From Zeus faber (lineage: Eukaryota; Chordata; Actinopteri; Zeiformes; Zeidae), in assembly GCA_960531495.1 (NCBI GenBank), contig OY482847.1:17025630-17089629 (forward strand): a stretch of DNA of 64,000 nucleotides, written 5' to 3'. Within the stretch, counting starts at the first letter, position 1. Every line of letters starts with the position of its first letter. Below, one piece after another: positions 10,989-19,836 of the stretch. The position numbers were made by a program, and so were the translations under genes. The notes under the pieces were generated by a model. The model saw only the letters and a program-made list of their open reading frames with translations. It made no database searches and had not been told where the DNA came from.

Positions 10989-11541
10989 GACATACACACA
11001 CACCTCGTCATTTTCATTCCATTTCAGAACATTTTCAAGTCTGTCTTTGTATACACATTATTTTCACTGTCACCCATTTAATGATTTAATTTAATCTAAT
11101 TAATGTGCGAATGATGCAATTATCATCTTACAAATTGAGAAAAAAGGCAATTATTGGCAGCTACCCCTTCAATGCGGTGATAGTGTGTGATAACCTACTT
11201 TAATTATTTCCTAATGCCTCTACTACTGTTTGTTTTTGTTTGGTCTTTCTTCTCAGGATCCCCTTCCGGGGTACGTGGAGGCCTTCCCCCGCCCCCGCTA
11301 CCCGGCGGGCAGCCCCGCCCGGCTCCCGCTGCAGTACAACCAGGGCCCGGAGCCGCTGCCCCCGCCGGCCCCGATGGCCCTCATGGCCCCCGCATCCAAG
11401 CAAAGCCCCCCACGCGGCGGCACGGACATGGACAGCGTCCCCCTCAGCAGCCTCTCCACCTCCGCACTGGTCCAGGCCATCCGCCAAGAGGTGGCCAAGC
11501 TGGCCAAGAAGCAGAGCGACATGTTCGAGTTCCACATGTGA
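1018..11541 (+). CDS. kiaa1549: KIAA1549-family protein, C-terminal eight exons (5' part outside window)
   Basis: Eight exons at 1018-1139, 2294-2520, 4544-4676, 7492-7875, 7960-8057, 8516-8655, 9338-9489 and 11257-11541 have AG/GT borders and matching phases. They sum to 1541 bp, which is two carried bases plus 513 codons including TGA. Recognised family blocks are [66 protein letters not shown] and the terminal [11 protein letters not shown]. Family knowledge: KIAA1549 and KIAA1549L are large membrane proteins (DUF3827) with a long cytoplasmic tail. KIAA1549 is linked to photoreceptors and is the partner in KIAA1549-BRAF fusions. The window shows only the cytoplasmic tail: no signal peptide or membrane segment. 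From memory the blocks fit KIAA1549 better than KIAA1549L, but the paralogue call is unproven. The upstream exons lie to the left of position 1. Confidence 0.85.
1149..1244. repeat. (CA)n microsatellite
   Basis: About 48 CA units with one T interruption, starting nine bases after the donor of exon 1018-1139. It generates spurious His/Thr and Cys/Val frames. Confidence 0.97.
1790..1885 (+). repeat. single arm of the fold-back MITE family also found at 9.85-10.2 kb
   Basis: The stretch from tgatgattgctgacac to gaacgatatggtgagaaac aligns by eye with both arms of the inverted repeat at 9848-9939 and 10114-10200. The shared core is ttggaaaatt followed by cgatatggtg. Homology may extend leftward to the ttacccctgg at about 1768. 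No second arm is seen nearby, so this is a solo or half copy, in the intron after exon 1018-1139. Confidence 0.7.
2150..2210 (+). repeat. short fragment of LINE 3' UTR
   Basis: The stretch cactgacctgtctatctc...ctttactttctaacttac...ttcctg aligns with 14937-14990 at the end of the LINE remnant there. It is a 60-bp scrap in the intron before exon 2294-2520. Confidence 0.5.
2294..2520 (+). CDS. kiaa1549: kiaa1549-like exon 2 of window
   Basis: The acceptor is ctccgcgcag ending at 2293; the donor is aggag|gtgagg. It enters in phase 0 and leaves in phase 2. The product is basic and charged: it opens [20 protein letters not shown], then [11 protein letters not shown], and later a Q-rich then R-rich stretch ending TYVKSQRR. 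The [12 protein letters not shown] and KRKGYYDFP blocks match my memory of the cytoplasmic segment of KIAA1549. A helical, possibly coiled-coil start is likely from the spacing of charged residues, but this is inference. Confidence 0.88.
2684..3370. repeat. AT-rich intron with (TA)n tract and a LINE-tail fragment
   Basis: Contains (TA)n at about 2688-2716. At 2925-2965 there is a cactttatcaatctcccggg/ggaaattcagg motif, the usual antisense 3' end of fish Rex/L2-like LINEs. Then come A-rich runs, imperfect tact(g)tata repeats at 3140-3250 and (TA)n near 3340. I see no gene. Confidence 0.6.
3371..4543. other. intron sequence, no recognised feature
   Basis: AT-rich unique-looking sequence with an A18 run near 4454. 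No repeat family or coding signal recognised. Confidence 0.5.
4544..4676 (+). CDS. kiaa1549: kiaa1549-like exon 3 of window
   Basis: The acceptor is gccattgcag ending at 4543; the donor is tacgac|gtgag. It enters in phase 2 (completing an Arg codon) and ends on a full codon. It encodes [20 protein letters not shown] and then [23 protein letters not shown] in two adjoining blocks. The [19 protein letters not shown] block is strongly conserved in the family and is one of the two best anchors for the gene call. Two 144-aa open frames overlap this exon, one on each strand; they are not the gene. Confidence 0.92.
5326..5530 (+). repeat. MITE-like 'GGGCTGG' element expanded by (TATAA)n
   Basis: The start tagggctggtcaatatattg and the phrase gaatatcgatata match a common fish MITE type that begins GGGCTGG-[C/T]-AATAT. 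Its middle is replaced by about 90 bp of a 5-bp TATAA repeat (5370-5455). The right end is not clearly identified. Confidence 0.45.
5827..6420 (+). promoter_or_regulatory. CpG-rich block inside the intron, possible internal promoter/alternative exon
   Basis: About 600 bp of GC- and CpG-rich DNA in an otherwise AT-rich intron. Near its right end is a strong donor-like site (gtgcggcg|gtgagc, GT at 6399). The frame ending there is open from about 6196, with several acidic and basic residues. This may be an alternative first exon of the kiaa1549-like gene or merely a CpG island. No TATA box or conserved protein block is evident. Confidence 0.3.
6999..7076. repeat. (GA)n microsatellite
   Basis: About 78 bp of GA with single g and c interruptions, in the intron before exon 7492. 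It yields false Arg/Glu and Ser/Leu frames. Confidence 0.97.
7077..7491. other. intron sequence, no recognised feature
   Basis: No repeat or regulatory motif recognised. Open frames here continue into exon 7492 in wrong frames. Confidence 0.5.
7492..7875 (+). CDS. kiaa1549: kiaa1549-like exon 4 of window (longest)
   Basis: Acceptor ttgtcgtag ends at 7491; donor cca|gtgagt at 7875/7876. It is 128 codons long with both borders in phase 0. It begins [14 protein letters not shown], then a block with [20 protein letters not shown] and [17 protein letters not shown], then [12 protein letters not shown] and [20 protein letters not shown]. The [14 protein letters not shown] and TSAPGT blocks are the clearest family signatures. 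A His-rich run (HSHHHHH, about 7698-7718) sits in the variable middle and is probably lineage-specific. A 234-codon frame at 7203-7907 crosses the same DNA in another frame and is a shadow. Confidence 0.94.
7960..8057 (+). CDS. kiaa1549: kiaa1549-like exon 5 of window
   Basis: Only 84 bp of intron separate it from the previous exon. The acceptor is tcttttgaag ending at 7959; the donor is aggcg|gtacgg. It enters in phase 0 and leaves in phase 2. It encodes [18 protein letters not shown] followed by [15 protein letters not shown]. The SPPPPLPPR segment is an SH3/WW-type proline ligand by composition; whether it binds anything is inference. The donor gtacgg is weaker than the others but is the only one that keeps the phase with the next exon. 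Confidence 0.92.
8092..8175. repeat. (TG)n/(TA)n microsatellite
   Basis: Mixed tgtgta/tatata tract starting 35 bp after the donor of exon 7960-8057. Confidence 0.95.
8445..8460 (-). promoter_or_regulatory. CTCF-like motif in the intron before exon 8516
   Basis: The sequence gcgccccctggtggca is a close match to the reverse complement of the CTCF core consensus (CCASYAGRKGGCGC type). It sits 55 bp upstream of the splice acceptor of exon 8516-8655. Occupancy is not shown by sequence. Confidence 0.45.
8516..8655 (+). CDS. kiaa1549: kiaa1549-like exon 6 of window
   Basis: Acceptor tccacttcag ends at 8515; donor actcag|gtgag. It enters in phase 2 and leaves in phase 1; 140 bp = 1 + 138 + 1 fits. 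It starts [17 protein letters not shown] and ends [11 protein letters not shown] serine-rich start right after the SLRR of the previous exon matches the family order as I recall it (SLRR then an S/T-S-D block). The remainder is variable and polar and I see no known domain. A CTCF-like motif lies 55 bp upstream of the acceptor. Confidence 0.85.
8727..8958 (+). mobile_element. non-autonomous DNA transposon (MITE), internally deleted
   Basis: The ends form a short inverted repeat: cttaaaaggtgcggtgtgt on the left and gactgcacctttaaa on the right. Internal phrases such as gagccctttttatccgcatagg and atctgcgacctcatcgctgc, followed by tagatgccactaaat, match a well-known abundant fish MITE that I recall as longer. 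The middle seems to be missing here. It lies wholly within the intron between exons 8516 and 9338. Confidence 0.65.
9338..9489 (+). CDS. kiaa1549: kiaa1549-like exon 7 of window
   Basis: Acceptor tcctccaccag ends at 9337; donor gaatct|gtaaga. It enters in phase 1 and ends on a full codon. It encodes [20 protein letters not shown], then a block ending [20 protein letters not shown], then VPSQWAES. The A-I-P-A-x-RPG, TPPTSYR...WMSY and SQWA-S blocks are conserved family features, in the order expected before the last exon. The exon is Pro/Tyr-rich and looks disordered. Confidence 0.93.
9848..10200. mobile_element. fold-back MITE with about 90-bp inverted arms
   Basis: The left arm 9848-9939 and the reverse complement of 10114-10200 align over roughly 90 bp. 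Shared parts include tttttagattttt, ccygttttggaaaatt and cgatatggtg[t/a]gaa. The spacer is about 175 bp and non-coding. It is in the intron before the terminal exon, and a third arm lies at 1790-1885. Confidence 0.72.
10747..10806. repeat. (TTA)n microsatellite
   Basis: About 13 TTA units followed by a T run and mixed ATTATA. Confidence 0.95.
10947..11003. repeat. (CA)n microsatellite
   Basis: Slightly interrupted CA tract in the last intron. Confidence 0.95.
11257..11541 (+). CDS. kiaa1549: kiaa1549-like terminal coding exon
   Basis: Acceptor tttcttctcag ends at 11256, entry in phase 0, stop TGA at 11539-11541. It starts [18 protein letters not shown], runs through a Pro/Ala-rich variable middle, and ends with a short helical tail: [20 protein letters not shown] then QSDMFEFHM. 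The [20 protein letters not shown] terminus is a near-invariant family ending and fixes the 3' end of the reading frame. The exon is GC-rich compared with the AT-rich intron before it. Confidence 0.95.
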   Translation, partial: DPLPGYVEAFPRPRYPAGSPARLPLQYNQGPEPLPPPAPMALMAPASKQSPPRGGTDMDSVPLSSLSTSALVQAIRQEVAKLAKKQSDMFEFHM

Positions 11542-11547
11542 GCCACT

Positions 11548-11564
11548 CTGCCCCCTGCTGGTCA
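11548..11564 (-). promoter_or_regulatory. CTCF-like motif just after the stop codon
   Basis: The sequence ctgccccctgctggtca resembles the same consensus and orientation as the motif at 8445, with one or two mismatches. It lies in the first bases of the 3' UTR. Confidence 0.35.
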
Positions 11565-12239
11565 GATGGGGGGTTGCAGGTGTGTTGCCCAAAAACGGGT
11601 GGAACTCCACCAGACCGGACTGCTTTTTGATGTATGTATTATAGGACTGATCAATGTTCTCCTTTACTAAGTCATTTCCTTTTTCTGCTCGCTCACTGCA
11701 CTATCGGTCTTTTAAATTCTCGGTTTAAAGGCTGATGGTTGTTGGAATGACGCTGTCAGTCATCTTCTATCAACGATGTCTTAAGGAATTATATTTAACA
11801 CGTCATATTAAATATGTCAGTAGTCAATGAGCTCACCGGGGAATATTGTCACGATAAAGATGATTATTTTCTTTTTCAACTATGTGAATCAATACAATTT
11901 GGGTATTTGGGTGATTTGGGTATTGTTTGTACTTAGGACCAAATTATTCACAACAGGAAGTTAAGCAAAGAATACAGTAATATATCAGTGTTAGAATGCC
12001 CTGTGTCTTTCATGTTTTTAATTGCATTTAAATTGTGAGCACCACAATGGGTTTACGTAGCCCTTTCAGTGTGCAGTCAGCCAGCTATTCAGGTCCTGGT
12101 TGGTGACATTAATACTTCCATAACCATAGAAGAGTCTTTTCATTCACCTTCCATCAAATAACTTGATGTAAGATTGAAATGACAGCTAAAAACAAAACCC
12201 ATACACGACCATGCAGCACCCTGCAGGGGCGATAATGTC

Positions 12240-12245
12240 AATAAA
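12240..12245 (+). promoter_or_regulatory. candidate polyadenylation signal AATAAA
   Basis: Canonical hexamer about 700 bp after the stop codon, in the context tgtcAATAAAgttg. A second A-rich variant, aaaataaaa, follows near 12287. Which one is used is unknown. Confidence 0.45.
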
Positions 12246-12320
12246 GTTGAAAATTCATGGAAGCATAATTATCTCCAGTGTCCACAAAATAAAATGTGAA
12301 CGGCTGAGTGTGGCAGTTCC

Positions 12321-12542
12321 GCCTGCCAGATGCCAGCCGAGCGGTGTTTTCAGGGACCTCCGACACGGGGACACAGGCCATGGAGTTGAAAACACACCAG
12401 TTTATTGTAGCGCGTGGACTAAGTGGAACAAGCCCGGAGCAGATGGACATCATGGGGCTCCTGTCCCGTGTGTGTGGGGGATGCATGTTTTACCCGTTGC
12501 TCGATGATTATTGTAACGAGCAACAGGCGTACAGCCACCCTG
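12321..12542 (-). repeat. 222-bp dispersed repeat, copy 1
   Basis: Read on the minus strand, this stretch aligns end to end with 50930-51152 on the plus strand. Shared parts include agggtggctgtacgcctgtt, the hairpin gttgctcg...cgagcaac (12496-12524 on plus), and gtgtcggag..cctgaaaac. Size and style fit a solo LTR or a SINE/MITE; no tRNA boxes are seen. An aataaa lies within the minus-strand copy. Confidence 0.75.
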
Positions 12543-13555
12543 ATCCTGGGCCCAATGACCTAGACCCATGACAGGTGTGGCTGCACCGTGCCCACACCAC
12601 ACTGTGATTTTATGGTTCTTTGAGTATAATCATTTCAAATGGGGCTTGCTGGATGGTTATAGACTATAATATTAATATAGACACTCAGCCTTAAGGGGAC
12701 AGAGTTGGAAAAAACGACAAAAGCCGTTTGAACATGAACTGAACTAAATCACTGTTAAAACAGTAATTTTTATATACATTTTTATTGTTTATTAGATAGG
12801 TTGCTTTAGTAGATGAGACAGAAATATTTCAGAAATACAAAATGAAGACCGATTATAGTGAGGGACCAGTTTTGTTTTTTTAAGGATTGACTAAGGAAGT
12901 TTTGGCCCCATAGTTCTTGTTTTTGGTTGATTTTGTTATTTTCACGTTGAATGCACAAGGCATATACTGTATGAAGAGACAAATCTCCCTAACTCCACTC
13001 CACATTTACAAAATGTATTGTGAAAATAATTTTCAATCATTTTTTTGATATATTTTTCTTTTTACCGAGTCAACGTCTAAATAAATGTGTAAGTAAAAGT
13101 ATCATTATATATTAAACTTTACCTTTGAATTTCCCCGGTTTCATGTGAAAATCCACACAAATTGGGAAGGAAAACGGAAATCTGTCACCACCACAAATGC
13201 GCCTTCAGACATGTACATTTCTACTCGATGCTTTTACTTTGCCATAACCTCACGCGGTCGTTTCACTCGGTGTTCCGAGACGCTCCGGGCACATGGTCGA
13301 ACTCTGAGCTGGCGGTGAAAATGTACATTGTGATTGTTGACTTATGTGTTGATTCCCGCTGATTGTACTGTACATTGATTTTCTCCGAGAGCTATTCGAG
13401 ACGCACTTTACTCCGTCTGTCGTCCGAGTCCTGCCCACGCTGTCTGTTGCCCCCGTGTACCATCCACCCCTTAAGGTGCCAAGCCCGCGCTTTCTTTTTA
13501 TAATACTTTAGTCACCCTTCTTAAAAGTTTGATCATGATTTTCTTTAAAACTATA
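12543..13555. other. intergenic, no recognised feature
   Basis: AT-rich unique-looking sequence. Short open frames have no conserved block. Confidence 0.5.
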
Positions 13556-13557
13556 TA

Positions 13558-13582
13558 CAGTGTGTATATATATCATTCGCTT

Positions 13583-13623
<41 letters not shown>

Positions 13624-13710
13624 CATTCGCTATATATATATAAATATATATATATCATTCGCTATATATATATATATATATGTGTATATATATATATATA
13701 ACTCACCAAA
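13558..13710. repeat. (TA)n tract with three embedded atcattcgct units
   Basis: A (TA)n array of about 150 bp is interrupted three times by the same 10-mer atcattcgct (near 13571, 13622 and 13653). This implies duplication of a TA-plus-insert unit. Confidence 0.9.
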
Positions 13711-14430
13711 CGTAACTCACCAAATGATATTTGGATATGTTAAGTCATTAACTTATCTCCTCATGCAGTGGCTGAAGTGACAGACTGAGATATATGCACC
13801 GCAGGGGGAACAGGAAGCCTCACACTGTACATCTGCACAAAAAATCCTGCAGACGCTGAGGATCAGGATGGTCAAGTCGAATTTCCAAGAAACGCGTCGA
13901 CAGTTACCGTAGACAAAACTCCCGCTCTTCAAAAGGGTTCTGTCCTCAAGCCGCGGTGTGTGTTGATGACCGGTGTGTGTAAATATGGACCGGGAAAAAG
14001 TTCCTTCATAGTTTGGGAGCAAAACATGGAGGGTCCACATTAGGATGGTGGACGCAGCATCAAGAAACGAAACATGGGAACGAGATAAAATTTAATTATG
14101 ATTTGGCGTTGGTTTTAAGGACTGTTTGACCCAATATTTATTCTAGAAACTGACATATAAAGTGATCTTAATCTATTCATGTCTTTTCTTGTCTTTTCCT
14201 GAATGGTCTCCCCATTTTCGTCTCATTCTCATTCGCTACTTTGCAATTACTTGATGCCGCTCAGAAATGTTTCTGAAAGAGAGAAAGAGGAATTTAACTC
14301 AATAAAACGTGTAACCACCCCCCCCCCCCCCCCCCCACCTCGCCCATTAATTTGTCTCTGGTTCCAAGAATTGATTTTGCTTCCTGTAAAATGATTAAAA
14401 CTGCGAGTGGCCATAATTTAGTTTCACATT
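13711..14430. other. intergenic with a poly-C run
   Basis: Contains C19 at about 14318-14336. No gene or known repeat recognised otherwise. Confidence 0.5.
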
Positions 14431-14432
14431 TG

Positions 14433-15060
14433 TAACATCATGTCCGGACTATTGTAATGCGCTGCTCTCTGGCCTTGCCACTCGCCATGACGAGCATTAA
14501 ACACCTCCATTTGGTGCAGAACGCGGCGGCCACAATCCTGAATAAAACTCAAGTTTACCCATAAAACTCCTATCGTGGCCGCTTTGCACCAGCTCCCGGT
14601 TCATTTCAGTTGTGACTTCAAAGTCCTACAGCTTACCTTTAGAATGCAGCACGGTCTGGCACCTTCGGGTTTATCTGACTCGGTTGAACCTTATGTGCCA
14701 TCTCCAACCCCAAGCTCACGGCATTCTGGCCGTTTATCCATTCTTAAACAATAAGGTATTGGAGCATTATCGCCCTGGTAATCTACCTGAGATGCCACTT
14801 CTCCAGACTTATTTTTATCGCGTTTTTTTTACCAAGCAGAGTCTACCGTACCTGCCCTGGTTGGGTCCATCTCTTCGGACCTAGGTTCCTCCCTAGACCT
14901 GGCGTCTAACGTCTGGACACGGACCCTCTTCTCAGTCACTGACCTGTCTGTCCTCTTGTCCTTTCCCATTACTATCTAACATACTTTCATTACAAAGAAA
15001 TATATATAAGAATTTCTCTGTAACTCTTCTAGTGCTGCTTGTTTCTGGAGAATGTTAAGC
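14433..15060 (+). pseudogene. LINE (CR1/L2-like) ORF2 C-terminal fragment plus 3' tail
   Basis: The first codons read PDYCNALLSGL, the usual post-RT block of fish CR1/L2-type LINEs. Further along, SGLSDSVEPYVPSPTP and SSRHSGRLS appear in other frames. Several stops and frameshifts separate them (for example a stop soon after ATRHDEH). The 3' tail (14937-14990) shares sequence with 2150-2210. The 5' end is truncated, as is normal for LINEs, and no endonuclease or RT catalytic motif is left. The element is non-functional; the exact family needs a library search. Confidence 0.65.
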
Positions 15061-15230
15061 TGGCTGTGACTGTGACAGTCTGCTGAATGATATAATGTCA
15101 AATTGGCATGCGTGGTAAAGCAATACATACAACTCACTTCAGAATTACCTATCCCCTACCTTAACCCCTATCTCCCGAGGGGTTAATGTAACAACATGAT
15201 GAATCCTCACAGTAGATGGAACTGATATAA

Positions 15231-15280
15231 ATATTATTATTATTATTATTGATAATAATAATAATAATAATAATAATAGG
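15231..15280. repeat. (ATT)n then (AAT)n dyad microsatellite
   Basis: About eight TTA units followed by g and about nine ATA units, so the tract is self-complementary and could form a hairpin. Confidence 0.93.
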
Positions 15281-16330
15281 CAGAAATGAGGTCAAACCAA
15301 GGGGCACACAAGGTGTTGAAGCCAATGTGGAAGTGCTTTGAACCGCAGTTCAGCTAATGGCCACTAGGTGCTGCTCCAGAAAATGTCAGTGGGGAAAAAA
15401 AACCTCTTCAAACTATAAATTAATGGATGTCTGAGCTTAACGAAAATGATCATTCCACTGAGGGGTTACCTTGATTGACAGGTCTCTCGCTCCACAGGGG
15501 TGGGCGTGTCTCTTTCTTCACCACGCCCCCATCACGCAAGACTCCGCCCCACTGCCAAAATATATAGGGCTCCTCCACTTTTTTATACACTTTATGAGAG
15601 AACCACACAAAGGCAAAGGAAATGGCTTTGGTTCAGCAAATGTGCCTCATATCTATGGCATGTTTCCCCAAAAATCCAGTGGAAAGTGGTGCTGGTGATC
15701 CAAGTTGACTTGGAATGTTGACTCCAGTCCAAAAGCCAGCCTTGTTCTTAGTAACTTTGACAGAACGTTGCACAAAGATATCATGAGGGAGAGGAAAAAC
15801 GTAATTTTCACCAATGTCAAGAATGAAAAATAAACTGAAGGGCCCGAATACCACAGCGAGTCATGTAATCTGAATCGCACCGGAAGGCTTGAGAGATGCG
15901 TTTCGATGAGCCGACGGACTTGTTGAAGTAGGCGATATGGTGCAGGTAGGACACTTTTCATGCCATTTTGGGCTGTGATCTGCATGTGTCTACTGCTTGA
16001 CAGTTATGTGCAGGATCAGGTTTTATTTACATTGTTAGGGTCTGGATTTGGGTTTTGAACCTTAATGATCAATGTTGTGTATTGTATTATACAATGACAT
16101 TACATGTACAATATCAATTTAGACTTGTTGTGCTCGACAACATACAGTAGTTATCATTAAGGGTTATGGTTGGGCATTGCATTTGTATGCATGGATAGAC
16201 AGATTGACAATAATAAAGTAAAGAAAATGGCAATATATAGAACATTTGCAAATATGCAATAAATAATTGTATTATAATTGTAAAATAATTAACTGGAAGC
16301 AACAAAATATATAATCTAAAAAAAAACAGA
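15281..16330. other. intergenic, no recognised feature
   Basis: No conserved block or repeat end recognised. A weak CTCF-like string (ggccactaggtgctgctcc) is at 15358-15376. Confidence 0.5.
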
Positions 16331-16336
16331 AAAACG

Positions 16337-16351
16337 AGAGTGAGAGAGAGA

Positions 16352-16394
<43 letters not shown>
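16337..16394. repeat. (GA)n microsatellite
   Basis: GA tract with two gt interruptions. Confidence 0.95.
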
Positions 16395-16395
<1 letters not shown>

Positions 16396-18886
16396 CCGTC
16401 TGCCCTGAACCGGTGTTCTTATAACTAGGAGGAGGAACCATTGCTCTCTTTGCGCCGCCAGCCAGACCTGGCTCCCCTTATGCTTGTTAGGTGTCTAAAG
16501 TGAGTTATTCTTTAAGGTTTATCAGTTTGGTATTGCCACATGTTTCTTTAGTTCCATGTATGACTAATACCAGTGTTTAACTGATGTGATGTTTGTGTTT
16601 GAATATCACTCTCACTTTGTTCAGAGCCAATGAGAATTTGAGTTTGATAATTGAGAGGACTGAGATGAGCACATACATGGAACTGATCTCTTATGCCGTA
16701 CTCCTTCCTCTGTCGGTGTAATTGATACAGACCCAGCGCTTGACAAAGTTCAAGGGGACGTTCATGTCAGAATAAAGTTCTTTTATGTGGAATCTGCCGC
16801 CCTCTCTCTCCCTAATTCCGGTGCCTCACGTCCAACATTTGATGTCCCTAGGCGCCAGCCCTCTCCAATTAGGTTACACCTAAAACACTAGCAGTGAACC
16901 GGAACACTAAAGCAAACATGAGAGTAAAACATTAAGCCTAAGCCACATTTTTATTTATTTATTTATTTTTTTTACAAAAACCCATAGACCATGAACCCAA
17001 ATTAAGTAGTAACAGAAGGGCAAAACCTAAACCTCAAAATGAGCAGTAAGCAAATACCACTGTACATACATTCATATTATGGATGTTGTGCAACTCTTTA
17101 TTTTTAATACCATATATTATGGTATAAATAGGACTATATGTTGGGCGGGGTTTGAGTTTGTGTCCCAGGCCTTTATTTATTTATTTTTTTAGTTATTTTG
17201 GTTTGGTTGAGTCACGTCTTCAACGTGTACATTCTGTACCTCAGCTCGGCAGCAGTTTCGGAATATGTAATCCCATACTGTGCATTCTAGAATGGACATT
17301 TATAAATAAGAACTTATTTTTACTCCTCGCAGCGTACGGCGCTGACCTTAGAAATGTTGGCTGCCGCTCTGGCGGTTGAATGGCCTCTGAACCTCGTCTT
17401 TTCTCTTCCTCTTTTGCTCCGTCCGTTTTAGGCGCCGCCGCCGCTGCCTCGCTCACTTAAGTCGTTGATTTTCTCTTTCTTACTTCTACATCTCATTTCC
17501 GTGGTACTCACTCACGTTCCAAGTAACATTCTGAATATTTTTCTTCAATGCGTGACATCGTCTTTGACCTCCTGCAGAACTTCATGGAGCCATTACGGCG
17601 GCAGAGACACCTGCGAATATCAAATCTGCTGTTATTTCACTGCAAAACAAAGACTTTTCCCTTTCTAATAAACTGATTAAGCTGGAGTAAAAGAAATACG
17701 GCTGGATTCTTGCGAGTTCTTCACCTCTGCTTTGGCCGCTATTTTCCAATCATCAGCAATTTTACACGATTAATCACAGTATCTGCTCGTGAATTCAAAG
17801 CACCGCGCAGAAAATCCAAAGGTCTGGATGTTTATCATCAAGCTCCACGGTAAATTAAAGTGAAATAAAAAGAAAATGCCCGGTTAAATTTCAGACCTCA
17901 TAACATGCTCATTTTAGTTCAAGTCACAATATGAGGCTGATTTATCCTCCAGCCCTGGTCTAAGCGTAACGTGTCGAGAAGCCTCTTTGCGGGTGATTGG
18001 CCAGCAAGAATTGTGCCTGCCAACGACTGAAGTACAACTAAACATGAATTTTCCTTCATTGGTAATATTTGGCGCCTGGCTGCATTGGCAGTAAGAATCA
18101 GTAAACCTGTGTTGGCGTGATACAACTTACTGGGAAAGATGAATCAGTTGACAACCTCAACGTTTGTTTCTTGTGTAATTTGAGTATAATCAGCGTAAAT
18201 CAAATTGCACTCCGACAATTCGGAGCCGGGGCTACGGCTACGAACGGGAAGGATTTATACCCGGCGCTCTCAGACTGTAATAACGTACACTAGGCAGGGC
18301 CGTTGAGCTGAGCCATCCATCACAGCTGCTCCAGTGATCACTGCCTCTTTAAGCAAAGGGGTTGAAGGACCTATTTTAGCAAATTAAATGCTCGGTCGGC
18401 CCCGGCAGGAAAGGCTCCGGGAATGACGTTACCCCTGCACTCGCAGCTGGGGCTCAAATGAAATGGTCATTGACGGGACTGAAGAGCAAATTAGAGGGGC
18501 GGTTTTTAGTTTTACAGTTACGAGCGCTCTGAGGGCCGATTGCACCGCGACGCCTCTTTGCCCAGGGAGCGACCGCGCAATAGTTATCAGTCCAGTTTTG
18601 ACGGTGATAAGTTCCAGTGATAAGAATAACGGTAACGGTCCATTTTTTGGGGGGGTTTATTCATTCCAATTTATTGCCAGCAACCGAATCGTTCAACTGG
18701 AGCTCAGTCACCGATGGCAACTTCCTCCGGGCAAATTTGTGATAACACGTTCCGTGTGTCCCGCCACGCCAAGAACTCATTTGGAATAAGGCTCTGCACG
18801 GTAGATTTCACTTCCATCAACTGGAAACCAAAATGATATTTCTGGATAATGACTCTAGTTCCCACACTTCACTTTGACGCCCCCAC

Positions 18887-18920
<34 letters not shown>

Positions 18921-19774
18921 TATTCCAACTACCCACGCCAACCGCAGATGATGTTATTTTCTCCTTTTTGATTTTCATTCTTCTTTCTTCTTTTTTTTAT
19001 TTGCTTCCAAAATTAACTGCGTAGAAAGGCCGCCCCCCCCCCCCCCCCCCCGACGGACCCTGGCGACCTTCTCCCATCTGCTCACAAAGCCCCTGTCATC
19101 CCTGCATCCTCACTGACTTTGGCACTTAATGACCACGCATTCAGGCTCCACAGGTTCGCCCCCAATCACATCCACGACAAACCTCATCTCAGGACAAGGA
19201 CGTATTCAAATGCATTCACTGGCGTGTGCGTGCGGGCGTGCACGCACACACACGCACTATAAACGCCTAAACCCACATTCATTGCAACAGCCTCTGTCTT
19301 CCTTTCATGAATCCTTCAATAGTCTTTAGCCTTTCCTACTCTCCCCTGCTCATATCTTTCACTATGGTTAGCACTTGTTTTTTGCTCTTTATTTGGCAGT
19401 AAAATTGAGTTAAAAACTGAATTCTACAGAGTTTCTACAGAACTCTAATCTTTGATTGTACACGATCTTGCAGGACTTAAATGTAGTACTTTATACATTG
19501 TAGTGCCTGTTTTAAATCAAACCTGACTCAATCTGAGACACACTTATGTGCAGCATGCAATCTATATTTTTCTTAATATATTTATTAGCACTCTGGTCAT
19601 TTTTGTCTGAATTGGTTCTATTTGCGTAGTCGAGGGAGCAGGGGTTTTGGAGGCTAACAATACATTAGCACATATAGTCATGGAGGTTGTTACAATTTCT
19701 GTATTTATGCGTTATGTTGATTTTTTACATCAATATTTCACCACGAGGAAACATACGCCTCAATTTGTCCAAGG
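16395..19774. other. intergenic, simple repeats only
   Basis: Contains a (CA)n at 18888-18918 and a C20 run at about 19032-19051. Some GC-balanced stretches (17330-18800) could be conserved non-coding DNA, but nothing specific can be named. Confidence 0.5.
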
Positions 19775-19836
19775 CCTTGTGCGCTCTGGCGACCCCCGGT
19801 GGGGGTCTGGCACCCGGGGTTGGGAACCCCTGTGAT
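19775..19836 (-). repeat. hAT-type terminal fragment
   Basis: On the minus strand it begins caggggttcccaaccccggg and continues ccagacccccaccgggggtc. CAGNGGTTCCCAACC is a common hAT/Charlie-like terminus in fish. Only about 60 bp is recognisable. Confidence 0.5.

Larger units (their letters stand above)
11542..12260 (+). other. probable 3' UTR of the kiaa1549-like gene
   Basis: This is non-coding sequence after the TGA. The first in-sense AATAAA I see is at 12240-12245, giving a 3' UTR of about 0.7 kb. A CTCF-like motif (ctgccccctgctggtca) begins seven bases after the stop. The true cleavage site and any longer UTR forms cannot be read from sequence alone; a dispersed repeat begins at about 12321. 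Confidence 0.5.

Noticed and set aside
15358-15376. CTCF site ggccactaggtgctgctcc
   Set aside because: Resembles the core, but the GGGGGCGC part is degraded.
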